From: Lysobacter stagni
GTDB lineage: Bacteria; Pseudomonadota; Gammaproteobacteria; Xanthomonadales; Xanthomonadaceae
Assembly (NCBI RefSeq): GCF_030053425.1
Contig: NZ_JASGBI010000001.1
Span: 1,930,001 to 1,994,000 of the forward strand
Direction: 5' to 3'
DNA length: 64,000 nt
Shown: positions 47,926 through 56,922 of the stretch, piece after piece
Position numbering within the stretch: position 1 is the stretch's first letter
Layout: each line of letters opens with the position of its first letter
The notes under the pieces: model-generated
The model's database searches: none
The model's input: the letters and a program-made list of their open reading frames with translations, nothing else
What the model was told of the DNA's origin: nothing
Translations under genes and position numbers: made by a program

Positions 47926-49023
47926 ATGAATAAGAAACTCCTCTGCGCCGCCCTGTTGGGTGGTCTGAGTCTGGCCCAGGTCGCCAATGCTCAGGTCGCC
48001 GACGACCGCTGGTATCTCACCGGCGCGGCCGGCATGAACATCCAGGACAACGATCGCGGCACGCGCAATGCGCCGTTCGGTTCGCTGGGTGTCGGCAAGT
48101 TCCTCAACGACAACTGGTCGCTGGACGGTGAGCTGAATTATCAGAACCCGAACAACGACGACAACCAGGATCTCAACTGGAGCCAGTACGGCATCTCGTT
48201 CGATGCCCGTCGCTTCTTCAATGCCGAAGGCCGTAACTGGGCGCCGTACATCCTGATGGGCCTGGGTTACCAGCAGTCGGAAGAGGAGTTCGACAACTTC
48301 CCGAGCACGGACTCGCCGGGTGAGCGCTCGGAGGGCAACGTCGCCGCCAAGGTCGGCGTCGGTATCCAGAGCGCCCTCGCAGGCAAGCGTGCGGCGATCC
48401 GCACCGAGTTGGCCTACCGTGCCGACTACGACCACGGCACGCCCGATGCCGGTCCGGAGGCGGACCGCGACGAGAGCTGGTTCGGCGATCTGCTGGCCTC
48501 GGTCGGCGTCGTGATCCCGCTGGGTCCGCCGGTCGTTGCCGCTCCGCCGCCGGCTCCGGCGCCGAGTTGCGCAGACCTGGACGACGACGGCGACGGCGTC
48601 AACAACTGCGACGACAAGTGCCCGGATTCGCAGGCTGGCCAGACGATCGGTCCGGACGGTTGCCCGGTGCCGGTGTCGATCGACCTGAAGGGCGTGAACT
48701 TCGACTTCGACAAGGCCGTGCTGCGCCCGGATGCGATTTCGATCCTCAACGAGGCGATCGAGATCTTCAAGCGCTATCCGGAGCTGCGCGCCGAAGTGGC
48801 CGGTCACACCGACCAGTGCGGTTCGGACGAGTACAACCAGAAGCTGTCGGAGCGTCGCGCCAGGGCGGTGTACGACCACCTGACCAGCAACGGCATCGAC
48901 GCGGCGCGTCTGACCGGTCCGAACGGCTACGGCGAGAGCCGTCCGCTGGAGGACATGGGCCAGACGTTCCCGGGATGCAAGAGCGAGAAGAACCGCCGCA
49001 CCGAGCTGAACGTCCAGAACTGA
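47926..49023 (+). CDS. OmpA-family outer membrane protein, paralog 1
   Basis: This 365-residue protein has a signal peptide (MNKKLLCAALLGGLSLAQVANA), an N-terminal eight-strand-like beta-barrel (to about residue 205), a Pro/Ala hinge, a calcium-binding thrombospondin-3-like Asp repeat (CADLDDDGDGVNNCDDKCPD) and a C-terminal OmpA peptidoglycan-binding domain (VAGHTDQCGSDEYNQKLSER). It should link the outer membrane to the wall. AAGGAG precedes ATG. Unlike the other two copies it starts MNKK and has a slightly longer barrel loop (DHGTPDAGPEADRDES). A terminator follows. Confidence 0.93.
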   Translation: MNKKLLCAALLGGLSLAQVANAQVADDRWYLTGAAGMNIQDNDRGTRNAPFGSLGVGKFLNDNWSLDGELNYQNPNNDDNQDLNWSQYGISFDARRFFNAEGRNWAPYILMGLGYQQSEEEFDNFPSTDSPGERSEGNVAAKVGVGIQSALAGKRAAIRTELAYRADYDHGTPDAGPEADRDESWFGDLLASVGVVIPLGPPVVAAPPPAPAPSCADLDDDGDGVNNCDDKCPDSQAGQTIGPDGCPVPVSIDLKGVNFDFDKAVLRPDAISILNEAIEIFKRYPELRAEVAGHTDQCGSDEYNQKLSERRARAVYDHLTSNGIDAARLTGPNGYGESRPLEDMGQTFPGCKSEKNRRTELNVQN

Positions 49024-49057
49024 CGCCCGGATGCGTTCTAGCTCCATGTAGTACGAC

Positions 49058-49090
49058 GAAGCCCGGCCTGGCCGGGCTTCGTTTGTGTTT
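49058..49090 (+). terminator. Intrinsic terminator after OmpA paralog 1
   Basis: GAAGCCCGGC (49058-49067) pairs with GCCGGGCTTC (49071-49080) around CTG and is followed by GTTTGTGTTT. Confidence 0.85.
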
Positions 49091-49124
49091 ACCGTGCATT
49101 TTTACGGCAAAACGTTAACTAGTA

Positions 49125-49152
49125 TTAACAAATATCTTGACGGGTGTATCAT
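49125..49152 (+). promoter_or_regulatory. Candidate promoter of OmpA paralog 2
   Basis: TTAACA (49125-49130) and TATCAT (49147-49152) are 16 bases apart in an AT-rich patch, about 104 bases before the gene. TATCATTCCG recurs upstream of paralog 3. Confidence 0.55.
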
Positions 49153-49255
49153 TCCGGCCGTCAGCGGCCTGTTCAGGTCTCTGCCGGGTGTGTGCCCGCC
49201 TGCAGTAAAGACGTGTTCCCCCCAACCGCTTTTTTACTGATCCAAGGAGTGACAG

Positions 49256-50338
49256 ATGAAGATCCGTTTGTTGAGCACCGCGCTGTTGGGTGGTCTGGCG
49301 TTTGCCCAGGTCGCCGGCGCGCAGGAATTCGACGACCGCTGGTACCTGACCGGCTCGGCCGGTTTCAACATCCAGGACAACGACCGCGGCACGCGCAACG
49401 CGCCGTTCGGTGCGCTGGGTGTCGGCAAGTTCCTCAACCAGGACTGGTCGCTGGACGGCGAGCTGAACTACCAGAACCCGAACAACGACGACAACCAGGA
49501 TCTCAACTGGAGCCAGTACGGCTTGTCGGTGGACCTGCGTCGCCATTTCACCGCCGAAGGCCGCAACTGGGCGCCGTACCTCCTGATGGGCCTGGGCTAC
49601 CAGCGTTCGGAAGAAGAGTTCGACGCGTTCCCGAGCACCAACTCGCCGGGCCGTCGTGAGGAAGGCAACCTGGCCGCCAAGGTCGGCGTGGGCATCCAGA
49701 GCGCCCTGGCTGGCAAGCGCGCCGCCATCCGCACCGAACTGGCCTACCGCGCCGACTTCGACGACAGCAGCCATAACGCCCCGAGCGAAGACTGGTTCGG
49801 CGACCTGCTGGCCTCGGTCGGCGTCGTGATCCCGCTGGGTCCGCCGGTTGTTGCCGCTCCGCCGCCGGCTCCGGCGCCGAGCTGCGCCGACCTGGACGAC
49901 GACGGCGACGGCGTGAACAACTGCGACGACAAGTGCCCGGATTCGCAGGCTGGCCAGACGATCGGTCCGGACGGTTGCCCGGTGCCGGTGTCGATCGACC
50001 TGAAGGGCGTGAACTTCGACTTCGACAAGGCCGTGCTGCGCTCGGATGCGATTTCGATCCTCAACGAGGCGATCGAGATCTTCAAGCGCTATCCGGAACT
50101 GCGTGCCGAAGTGGCCGGTCACACCGACCAGTGCGGCTCGGACGCGTACAACCAGAAGCTGTCGGAGCGTCGCGCCAAGGCGGTGTACGACCACCTGACC
50201 AGCAATGGCATCGACGCGGCGCGTCTGACCGGTCCGAACGGCTACGGCGAGAGCCGTCCGCTGGAAGACATGGGCCAGGCGTTCCCGGGCTGCAAGAGCG
50301 AGAAGAACCGTCGTACCGAGCTGAACGTCCAGAACTGA
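49256..50338 (+). CDS. OmpA-family outer membrane protein, paralog 2
   Basis: This 360-residue protein has the same layout as its neighbours: signal peptide (MKIRLLSTALLGGLAFAQVA), beta-barrel, Asp-rich calcium repeat and OmpA C-terminal domain. The C-terminal half is almost identical to paralog 1, differing by a handful of residues (for example DAYNQ for DEYNQ). The leader and first codons are almost identical to those of paralog 3. AAGGAGTGACAG precedes the ATG in both. It has its own candidate promoter and terminator. Confidence 0.93.
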   Translation: MKIRLLSTALLGGLAFAQVAGAQEFDDRWYLTGSAGFNIQDNDRGTRNAPFGALGVGKFLNQDWSLDGELNYQNPNNDDNQDLNWSQYGLSVDLRRHFTAEGRNWAPYLLMGLGYQRSEEEFDAFPSTNSPGRREEGNLAAKVGVGIQSALAGKRAAIRTELAYRADFDDSSHNAPSEDWFGDLLASVGVVIPLGPPVVAAPPPAPAPSCADLDDDGDGVNNCDDKCPDSQAGQTIGPDGCPVPVSIDLKGVNFDFDKAVLRSDAISILNEAIEIFKRYPELRAEVAGHTDQCGSDAYNQKLSERRAKAVYDHLTSNGIDAARLTGPNGYGESRPLEDMGQAFPGCKSEKNRRTELNVQN

Positions 50339-50372
50339 CAGCCCGACACGCGGAATCGCTCCGCAACAACTT

Positions 50373-50407
50373 CGAAGCCCGGCCTCGTGCCGGGCTTCGT
50401 CGTTTTT
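50373..50407 (+). terminator. Intrinsic terminator after OmpA paralog 2
   Basis: CGAAGCCCGGC (50373-50383) pairs with GCCGGGCTTCG (50389-50399) around CTCGT and is followed by TCGTTTTT. Confidence 0.88.
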
Positions 50408-50425
50408 GTAAGAACCTTTCGCCGG

Positions 50426-50453
50426 TTCGCTCCAACTAACGTCTTCTTATCAT
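50426..50453 (+). promoter_or_regulatory. Candidate promoter of OmpA paralog 3
   Basis: TTCGCT (50426-50431) and TATCAT (50448-50453) are 16 bases apart. The -10 context TATCATTCCG and the 16-base spacing match the candidate promoter of paralog 2. Confidence 0.45.
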
Positions 50454-50526
50454 TCCGTCGCTTCGTAAGCGCAGCGATTGCAGCCGTCATGGCCCCGCTG
50501 CTCCCCTCAGTTGCAAGGAGTGACAG

Positions 50527-51609
50527 ATGAAGATCCGTTTGTTGAGCACCGCGCTGTTGGCCGGTCTGGCGTTCGCGCAGGTTGCCAACGCGCAGGAATT
50601 CGATGATCGCTGGTACGTGACCGGTGCGGCCGGCATGAACATCCAGGACAACGATCGCGGCACGCGCAACGCGCCGTTCGGTGCACTGGGCGTGGGCCGC
50701 TTCCTCAACCAGAACTGGTCGCTGGACGGTGAGCTGAACTTCCAGAACCCGAACAACGACGACAACCAGGATCTCAACTGGAGCCAGTACGGCGCCTCGC
50801 TGGACCTGCGTCGCCATTTCATCGCCGAAGGTCGCGACTGGGCGCCGTACCTGCTGATGGGCCTGGGTTACCAGCGTTCGGAAGAAGAGTTCGTCGTCGC
50901 CCGCGCGGATTCCCCGTGGCAGCGTGAGGAGGGCAACCTGGCCGCCAAGGTCGGCGTTGGCATCCAGAGCGCCCTGGCCGGCAAGCGTGCGGCCATCCGC
51001 ACCGAGCTGGCCTACCGCGTCGACTTCGACGACGGCAGCGTTCACGCGCGCGACGAGGATTCCTTCGGCGATCTGCTCGCGTCGGTGGGCGTGGTGATTC
51101 CGCTGGGTGCGCCGGCCGCGGCCGCCGTGGTCGCCCCGCCGCCGCCGGGCTGCGACGCACGCGATGACGACGGCGACGGCGTCAACAACTGCAGCGACAA
51201 GTGCCCGGACTCGCGGGCTGGCCAGGTGATCGGCAACGACGGCTGCCCGGTCGAGCAACTGACGATCGACCTGGACGGTGTGAACTTCGACTTCGACAAG
51301 GCAACGTTGCGCCCGGGTTCGATCGAGACGCTCGCGACTGCGGCGGAGATCCTGAAGCGGCATCCGGAGCTGCGCGTCGAAGTTGCCGGTCACACCGACC
51401 AGTGCGGCAAGGATGCGTACAACCAGACGCTGTCGCAGCGCCGCGCGCGCGTGGTGCATGACTATCTGGTCGCCCATGGTATCGACGCCTCGCGCCTGGC
51501 CGGCCCCAACGGGTATGGCGAGAACCGCCCGCTGGAGGACATGGGCCAGAAGTTCCCGGCGTGCAAGAGCGAGAAGAACCGCCGTACCGAGCTGAACGTC
51601 CAGCGCTAA
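50527..51609 (+). CDS. OmpA-family outer membrane protein, paralog 3
   Basis: This 360-residue protein shares signal peptide, barrel, calcium repeat (CDARDDDGDGVNNCSDKCPD) and OmpA domain with the two upstream copies, but its C-terminal half is the most diverged (EQLTIDLDGVNFDFDKATLR). It is therefore probably the older duplicate in that part. The barrel still starts DDRWYVTGAAGMNIQDNDRG, like paralogs 1 and 2. A terminator follows that repeats the one after paralog 2. Confidence 0.93.
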   Translation: MKIRLLSTALLAGLAFAQVANAQEFDDRWYVTGAAGMNIQDNDRGTRNAPFGALGVGRFLNQNWSLDGELNFQNPNNDDNQDLNWSQYGASLDLRRHFIAEGRDWAPYLLMGLGYQRSEEEFVVARADSPWQREEGNLAAKVGVGIQSALAGKRAAIRTELAYRVDFDDGSVHARDEDSFGDLLASVGVVIPLGAPAAAAVVAPPPPGCDARDDDGDGVNNCSDKCPDSRAGQVIGNDGCPVEQLTIDLDGVNFDFDKATLRPGSIETLATAAEILKRHPELRVEVAGHTDQCGKDAYNQTLSQRRARVVHDYLVAHGIDASRLAGPNGYGENRPLEDMGQKFPACKSEKNRRTELNVQR

Positions 51610-51632
51610 GCGTGTAGCTTCCCTGCAAGCTT

Positions 51633-51664
51633 CGAAGCCCGGCCTCGTGCCGGGCTTCGTCGTT
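51633..51664 (+). terminator. Hairpin terminator after OmpA paralog 3
   Basis: CGAAGCCCGGC (51633-51643) pairs with GCCGGGCTTCG (51649-51659) around CTCGT, base for base the same hairpin as after paralog 2. The T-run is shorter (TCGTT), so it may be leaky. Confidence 0.7.
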
Positions 51665-51757
51665 CATGGCCGTGGCTTCACGGCACCGCACGAGCCCGGG
51701 CGTACACTGCCCGCGCAGCCGGCGCACCGACCGTCGCGACTCGAGAGGAGAACGCCC

Positions 51758-52255
51758 ATGCGTGCATTGATGACTCTGTCGCTGTGCCTGCTCGCCGGCG
51801 CCGCACAGGCGCAGTCAGCGCAGTGTGCATCCATGGCCGCGCCCAAGTCGCTGCCGATCCGGCCGACCATCGTCGCTCCCATCGCACCGGAACTGACCGC
51901 GCCCAGTCACCAGCTCGGCGCGCCCACGGGCGTGCTCTCGCAGGCCTTCGACGAATCGCTGGCCGTCGACCAGGTGTTGTTCCGCCTGCGTCTGGAAGGG
52001 TGCCAGGTCGCCAAGGCGCTGCCCCCGCCGACACCGTCCGCCGCACCCGGTGCGAGCGATGCCGCGGCCTATAAACCCAAGACGCAATACGACAACACGC
52101 CATGGCGGTTCGACATGAACCAGAATGGCAAGCGGATGACCGCAGAAGAGTTCGATGCATGGATGAAGGCCAAGGGCGTTCGCGTGGTAAGGGCCAAGCC
52201 CGCGGCGACGGTGCCCGCCGAGCCGCCGAAGGTCGAGCCCGAAGCGAAGAAATGA
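51758..52255 (+). CDS. Secreted protein with shared YDNTP-FDAWM module (1)
   Basis: This 165-residue protein has a signal peptide (MRALMTLSLCLLAGAAQAQ) and a mature Pro/Ala-rich region with two Cys. It ends with a module near residues 105-148 containing KTQYDNTPWRF, then QNGKRMTAEEFDAWMKAKGV. A close copy of this module ends the second secreted protein at 53153. Its stop codon overlaps the next start as ATGA. GAGAGGAG precedes ATG 51758. I do not recognise the family; an envelope role is inferred. Confidence 0.75.
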   Translation: MRALMTLSLCLLAGAAQAQSAQCASMAAPKSLPIRPTIVAPIAPELTAPSHQLGAPTGVLSQAFDESLAVDQVLFRLRLEGCQVAKALPPPTPSAAPGASDAAAYKPKTQYDNTPWRFDMNQNGKRMTAEEFDAWMKAKGVRVVRAKPAATVPAEPPKVEPEAKK

Positions 52256-53022
52256 TCCGGCCGCCGCGGCGCCCCGCGGGCGTCGCTGCATCGTCGCCTC
52301 GCCATGGCCTGGCACGCGTGCTGTCGAAGCAGGGACTGTGTTCGCGCACCGAAGCCGCGCGCTGGATCCAGGCGGGTCGCGTGCAGGTCGACGGTCGTGT
52401 GGTCCGCGATCCCGAATTTCCCATCGTGCAGGGCCGCCATCGCGTGGTCGTCGATGGCCAGCCACTGGACGCCGCCACGCGGCTGTATGTGATGCTCAAC
52501 AAGCCCCGCGGGCTCGTCACCACCGTGCGCGATGAACGCGGGCGCGACACGGTCTATCGCTGCTTCGATGACGCGGCGCTGCCGTGGCTGGCACCGGTCG
52601 GGCGTCTCGACAAGGCCAGCGAAGGGCTCCTGTTGTTCTCCAATGATCCGGCGTGGGCCGCCCGCATCACCGATCCCGAAACCGGCCCCGAAAAGACCTA
52701 TCACGTGCAGATCGACAGGCAGCCCGACGACGCGCTGCTGGCCACGCTGGTGCGCGGTATCGAGATCGAAGGCGAGCACCTGCGCGCCAGTGCGGTGCGA
52801 GTGCTGCGCAGCGGAGAGCGCAACGCGTGGCTGGAGATCGTCCTCGATGAAGGGCGCAACCGACACATCCGCCGCCTGCTGGAGGCATTCGACATCGCGG
52901 TGCTGCGGCTGGTGAGAGTCGCCATCGGGCCGTTGTGCCTGGGCGAACTGCCCAAGGGGCAGTGGTGTCCATTGAGCGCGGAAGAGGTCGCTGCCCTGGG
53001 GGGCGACGCGCATTCAGCTTGA
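52252..53022 (+). CDS. RsuA/RluF-family pseudouridine synthase
   Basis: This 256-residue enzyme begins with an S4 RNA-binding domain (LARVLSKQGLCSRTEAARWI) followed by the catalytic motif GRLDKASEGLLLFSND, with nucleophile Asp120. It isomerises a uridine in rRNA or tRNA; which one cannot be told, and the RluE/RluF or RsuA groups are all possible. ATG 52252 overlaps the stop of the upstream secreted-protein gene, so the pair is translationally coupled, an odd pairing of an exported protein with an RNA modifier. Confidence 0.9.
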   Translation: MIRPPRRPAGVAASSPRHGLARVLSKQGLCSRTEAARWIQAGRVQVDGRVVRDPEFPIVQGRHRVVVDGQPLDAATRLYVMLNKPRGLVTTVRDERGRDTVYRCFDDAALPWLAPVGRLDKASEGLLLFSNDPAWAARITDPETGPEKTYHVQIDRQPDDALLATLVRGIEIEGEHLRASAVRVLRSGERNAWLEIVLDEGRNRHIRRLLEAFDIAVLRLVRVAIGPLCLGELPKGQWCPLSAEEVAALGGDAHSA

Positions 53023-53152
53023 AAACACGGGTCGCGTGAAGATGCGGCGTGCTGCGCACAATGCGGGATTGTGTGGAAGATCACCTTTTCACTTGTGCCA
53101 AACCGCCTGTTGGGCCATACACTGCCGCGAACTTCGTCGAGGGGAGAGCGTC

Positions 53153-53584
53153 ATGTTCAAGGTGTCGATGGCAGCGTCGTTGTTGCTGGTGTCCGCTGCA
53201 GCCGCAGCGCATTCGGGTTCGGGTGTGAAGGCCGAGGGCACTCGCGCTCCGGCGGCGCAGCACTCGCTCGTGCGGTTCCAGGATGGCCAGATGGTGGCCG
53301 CGGGCAAGAAGGCGGCTCCGAAGGCCGAGGAAGCCAAGGCCGAAGCTCCGAAGGAGGAGTCGGCTGCGATCAATGCGAACGAGTACAAGCCCAAGACCCA
53401 GTACGACAACACGCCGTACCGCTTCAACATGCAGCAGAACGGCAAGAAGATGACCGCCGAGGAATTCGATGCCTGGATGAAGTCGCGCGGCATCCGCGTC
53501 GCCAAGGGCGCACCTGCCGGTGGTGCCGCTCCGGCCGCGAACCCGCAGGGCTCGGCCGTGGCGAGCGAGGCGAAGAGCAAGTAA
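53153..53584 (+). CDS. Secreted protein with shared YDNTP-FDAWM module (2)
   Basis: This 143-residue protein begins MFKVSMAASLLLVSAAAAAH, a signal peptide. An Ala/Lys/Glu-rich linker is followed by the module KTQYDNTPYRFNMQQNGKKM then TAEEFDAWMKSRGIRVAKG, nearly identical to that of the protein at 51758. The N-terminal halves are unrelated. A GGGGAG site precedes the ATG. It ends in a strong terminator. The function is unknown. The exposed charged module and low-complexity linker suggest an envelope or secreted binding protein. Confidence 0.75.
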   Translation: MFKVSMAASLLLVSAAAAAHSGSGVKAEGTRAPAAQHSLVRFQDGQMVAAGKKAAPKAEEAKAEAPKEESAAINANEYKPKTQYDNTPYRFNMQQNGKKMTAEEFDAWMKSRGIRVAKGAPAGGAAPAANPQGSAVASEAKSK

Positions 53585-53615
53585 GCCTCCGCGCGAAACA
53601 GCACAACGGAACGAA

Positions 53616-53647
53616 GAAAGGCCGGTCATCGACCGGCCTTTCTTTTT
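53616..53647 (+). terminator. Intrinsic terminator after module protein 2
   Basis: GAAAGGCCGGTC (53616-53627) pairs perfectly with GACCGGCCTTTC (53631-53642) around ATC and runs into TTTTT. It may also serve the convergent kbl gene. Confidence 0.92.
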
Positions 53648-53671
53648 GCGCGCAACGAGAGCGGAGGGCGA

Positions 53672-54874
53672 TCAGCCCTTGATCACGCCCAGTTCGCGGC
53701 CGATGCGGATGAACGCGTCGATGGCCCGGTCCAGATGCTCGCGCGTGTGCGCGGCCGACATCTGCGTGCGGATGCGCGCCTGGCCCTGCGGCACCACCGG
53801 GAAGAAGAAGCCGATGGCGTAGATGCCTTCCTCCAGCAGACGCTGCGCGAACTTCTGCGCCAGCGGTGCGTCGTACAGCATCACCGGACTGATCGGATGC
53901 ACGCCCGGCTTCACGTCGAAACCGGCCTGGGTCATGCGCTCGCGGAAGTAGGCGGTGTTGGCCGCCAGCTGATCGCGCAGCTCGCCCGCGCTGGACAGCA
54001 TTTCGAATGCCTTGATGCCCGCCGCCACCACGTGAGGCGGCAGCGAGTTGGAGAACAGGTACGGACGCGAGCGCTGGCGCAGCATCTCGATCACTTCGCG
54101 CTTCGCCGTGGTGAATCCGCCGAGTGCGCCGCCCATGGCCTTGCCCAGCGTGCCGGTGAAGATGTCGATCTTGTCCATCACGCCCTTCACTTCGGCCGAG
54201 CCGCGGCCCGTCGCGCCGAGGAAGCCGGTGGCGTGGCATTCGTCGATGTGCACGAGCGCGCCGTACTGCTTCGCCAGCCGCGTGATCTCGTCCAGCGGCG
54301 CGATGAAACCGTCCATCGAGAACACGCCGTCGGTGGTGACCATGATGGTGCGCGCGCCGTCGGCCTTCGCCTGCTGCAGCTGCTTCTCCAGGTCGGCCAT
54401 GTCGCAGTTGGCGTAGCGGTAACGCTTGGCCTTGCACAGGCGCACGCCGTCGATGATGGAGGCGTGGTTGAGCGCGTCGGAGATGATCGCGTCCTGTTCG
54501 CCCAGCAGCGGCTCGAACAGGCCGCCGTTGGCGTCGAAGCAGGCGGCGTAGAGGATGGTGTCTTCCGTGCCGAAGAAGTCCGCGATGGTCTTCTCCAGTT
54601 GCTTGTGCAGGTCCTGCGTGCCGCAGATGAAACGCACCGACGCCATGCCGAAGCCGTGCGTGTCCAGCGCGTCCTTCGCGGCGGCGATCACGTCGGGATG
54701 ATCGGCCAGGCCCAGATAGTTGTTCGCGCAGAAGTTGAGCACCGCGCGCCCGTCCTCGAGCGTGATCTCCGCCGACTGCGGCGAGGTGATGATGCGTTCG
54801 GACTTGAACAGGCCCTGCGCGCGGATCGAATCGAGCTCGTCGGCGTAGCGGGCGGTAAGGGAAGCGGTCGACAT
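53672..54874 (-). CDS. kbl: 2-amino-3-ketobutyrate CoA ligase (glycine C-acetyltransferase)
   Basis: This 400-residue PLP enzyme cleaves 2-amino-3-ketobutyrate with CoA to glycine and acetyl-CoA, the second step of threonine breakdown. The PLP Lys245 lies in [15 protein letters not shown], and [10 protein letters not shown] is the alpha-oxoamine synthase motif. It starts at 54874 ([20 protein letters not shown]). Its partner tdh is on the same strand 870 bases upstream, interrupted by a gene on the other strand. Confidence 0.95.
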   Translation of the reverse strand: MSTASLTARYADELDSIRAQGLFKSERIITSPQSAEITLEDGRAVLNFCANNYLGLADHPDVIAAAKDALDTHGFGMASVRFICGTQDLHKQLEKTIADFFGTEDTILYAACFDANGGLFEPLLGEQDAIISDALNHASIIDGVRLCKAKRYRYANCDMADLEKQLQQAKADGARTIMVTTDGVFSMDGFIAPLDEITRLAKQYGALVHIDECHATGFLGATGRGSAEVKGVMDKIDIFTGTLGKAMGGALGGFTTAKREVIEMLRQRSRPYLFSNSLPPHVVAAGIKAFEMLSSAGELRDQLAANTAYFRERMTQAGFDVKPGVHPISPVMLYDAPLAQKFAQRLLEEGIYAIGFFFPVVPQGQARIRTQMSAAHTREHLDRAIDAFIRIGRELGVIKG

Positions 54875-54981
54875 GGGTCTGGTCCATCCGATGGTGCGTG
54901 AGGTGCGCAGTTTAGCCGCTGACAGTGATGGCCGCGGTGTGTTGACACGCGCATCGCCGCGATGGCCTAGCATCGGCCGCG

Positions 54982-55665
54982 ATGGACGCCGGCGCCTCGC
55001 CCCGCTTGACCGTGCCGCTGTGGCCGCTGCCGTTGCTGGCCGCGCTGATGCCCTTCGTCGTGGGGCATCTGGCGTGGTGGCTGTCGGTGCGCGACGGGCT
55101 GGTTCCCGGCTGCAACCTTTACTGGGACGGCTGCGTGTCGATCAGCCGCGCGGCACGCCATGGTGTGGGCAACCACCTGTTCCGGCTGGTGATGCTGCCC
55201 TGCGCGACCGTGCAGGTGCTGTGCTGGTTCGCGGCCGCGCTATGGCTGCGTGGCGACACGCCTGCGCGCGCGCGCATGCTGCCGTGGCTGGGGCTGCTGG
55301 CCGGCGTGTTCCTCGCCCTGTACGCAACGTTCCTGGGCACCGAAGGCCGCGCCTACGAAGCGATGCGCCGCTACGGCATCAATCTGTACTTCGGATTCAC
55401 CTATCTGGCGCTGATGGCGACGCTGCACGCATTGTCGCGCACGACACCACGCCGGCCCGGCTATCGGCCACTGCTGGTCGTCGCGCTGGGGTTCATGGCG
55501 CTGGGGCTGGCGAGCGTCTTCGTGCGCTATGCGCTGGACGATGAAGTCGCGCTCGACCGCTGGGAGAACGCACTGGAGTGGCACCTGGGCCTGTGGCTGA
55601 CCGCGATGTTCGCGGTGCTGGCGTGGCGCTGGTGGCGCGATGGGGTACGGATCACGCTGGTGTGA
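54982..55665 (+). CDS. Multi-span membrane protein, function unknown
   Basis: This 227-residue protein has about six hydrophobic segments (roughly residues 12-34, 66-88, 98-118, 130-150, 162-181 and 198-217). Between the first two is a conserved-looking hydrophilic loop with [20 protein letters not shown]. The layout recalls Frag1/DRAM/Sfk1-type membrane proteins, but I would not assign it. It lies between kbl and tdh in the opposite direction. No clear ribosome-binding site is seen. Confidence 0.68.
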   Translation: MDAGASPRLTVPLWPLPLLAALMPFVVGHLAWWLSVRDGLVPGCNLYWDGCVSISRAARHGVGNHLFRLVMLPCATVQVLCWFAAALWLRGDTPARARMLPWLGLLAGVFLALYATFLGTEGRAYEAMRRYGINLYFGFTYLALMATLHALSRTTPRRPGYRPLLVVALGFMALGLASVFVRYALDDEVALDRWENALEWHLGLWLTAMFAVLAWRWWRDGVRITLV

Positions 55666-55688
55666 TTGTCGCGAACAACGGATGTCGG

Positions 55689-55718
55689 CTGTCATCCCCG
55701 CCTTCGCGGGGATGACAG
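55689..55718. repeat. REP-like hairpin repeat
   Basis: CTGTCATCCCCGC (55689-55701) pairs perfectly with GCGGGGATGACAG (55706-55718) around CTTC. This TCATCCCCGC-CTTC-GCGGGGATGA element is a very common dispersed intergenic repeat in Xanthomonadaceae by recollection. It lies between convergent genes and may end both transcripts. Confidence 0.85.
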
Positions 55719-55746
55719 CGTCATTACGAACATTCGACGGGCGCGA

Positions 55747-56781
55747 TCAGTTCCAGCTCAGCACGACCTTGCCGGCCTTGCCCGATTCCATCAGCTCGAA
55801 GCCTTCCTGGAACGAGTCGATCGGCAGCTGGTGCGTGAGCACCTTGCCGAGCGGGAAACCGCTGAGCACCAGCTGCGTCATCTTGTACCAGGTCTCGTAC
55901 ATCTTGCGGCCGTAGATGCCGTGCAGCGTGAGGCCCTTGAAGATGATCTTGTCCCAGTCGGCACCGGCGCCCTTGGGCATGATGCCGAGCATCGCGATCT
56001 TGCCGCCGTGGTACATGCAGTCGAGCATGTCGTTGAAGGCGCGCGGGTTGCCGCTCATTTCCAGGCCCACGTCGAAGCCTTCCATGTGCAGGTCGGCCAT
56101 CACGTCCTTGAGCGAGGTCTTGGCGACATTCACCACGCGCGTGGCGCCCATGTCGGCGGCCAGCTTCAGGCGGAAGTCGTTGACGTCGGTGACCACCACG
56201 TTGCGCGCACCGATGTGCTTGCAGATGCCCGCGGCGATGATGCCGATGGGGCCGGCGCCGGTAATCAGCACGTCCTCGCCGACCACGTCGAACTCCAGCG
56301 CGCAGTGCGCGGCGTTGCCGTAGGGGTCGAAGAACGCGGCCAGTTCCGACGGGATCTGGTCCGGGATCGGCCACAGGTTGCTGGCCGGCATCACGATGTA
56401 CTCGGCGAACGCGCCGTTGCGGTTCACGCCGATGCCGACGGTGTTCGGGCACAGGTGCTGGCGGCCGGCGCGGCAATTGCGGCAGTGACCGCACACGATA
56501 TGGCCTTCGGCCGACACGCGCTGGCCGATCTTGTAACCCGTCACGCCGGCGCCGAGCTCGACCACGCGGCCGACGAACTCATGGCCGATCACCAGGCCCG
56601 GCTTGATCGTGCGCTGGCTCCACTCGTCCCACAGGTAGATGTGCAGGTCGGTGCCGCAGATCGCGGTCTTCTCCAGCTTGATCAGCACTTCGTTCGGGCC
56701 GGGCGAGGGGACGGGCACTTCTTCCATCCAGATGCCCTTGCCGGCTTCGCGCTTGACCAGCGCCTTCATCGTTTGCGTCAT
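55747..56781 (-). CDS. tdh: L-threonine 3-dehydrogenase
   Basis: This 344-residue zinc enzyme oxidises threonine to 2-amino-3-ketobutyrate, the substrate of Kbl. Catalytic zinc ligands Cys42 (AICGTD), His67 and Glu68 (GHE) and structural-zinc Cys97, Cys100, Cys103 and Cys111 are visible. [12 protein letters not shown] is the NAD-binding loop. It starts at 56781; Met5 ([16 protein letters not shown]) is a possible alternative start that matches E. coli Tdh. Confidence 0.96.
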   Translation of the reverse strand: MTQTMKALVKREAGKGIWMEEVPVPSPGPNEVLIKLEKTAICGTDLHIYLWDEWSQRTIKPGLVIGHEFVGRVVELGAGVTGYKIGQRVSAEGHIVCGHCRNCRAGRQHLCPNTVGIGVNRNGAFAEYIVMPASNLWPIPDQIPSELAAFFDPYGNAAHCALEFDVVGEDVLITGAGPIGIIAAGICKHIGARNVVVTDVNDFRLKLAADMGATRVVNVAKTSLKDVMADLHMEGFDVGLEMSGNPRAFNDMLDCMYHGGKIAMLGIMPKGAGADWDKIIFKGLTLHGIYGRKMYETWYKMTQLVLSGFPLGKVLTHQLPIDSFQEGFELMESGKAGKVVLSWN

Positions 56782-56922
56782 GTGGGTCGTCCGCGACTGG
56801 CGGTAAAGAAGCGCGAATTATACGCCGCGGCCCGCGTCCGACCGGGCCTGCGTTTGCCGCGGGCGGGCGGGTTCGCCTATCGTCGCTGGCTCCCTTGCCG
56901 CTTCCGCGAGACCCGTCTGACC

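Noticed and set aside
55666..56922. N-terminal extension of the first S46 peptidase to 1140 residues
   Set aside because: The extension lies antisense to tdh, and a good signal peptide begins at ATG 56923.
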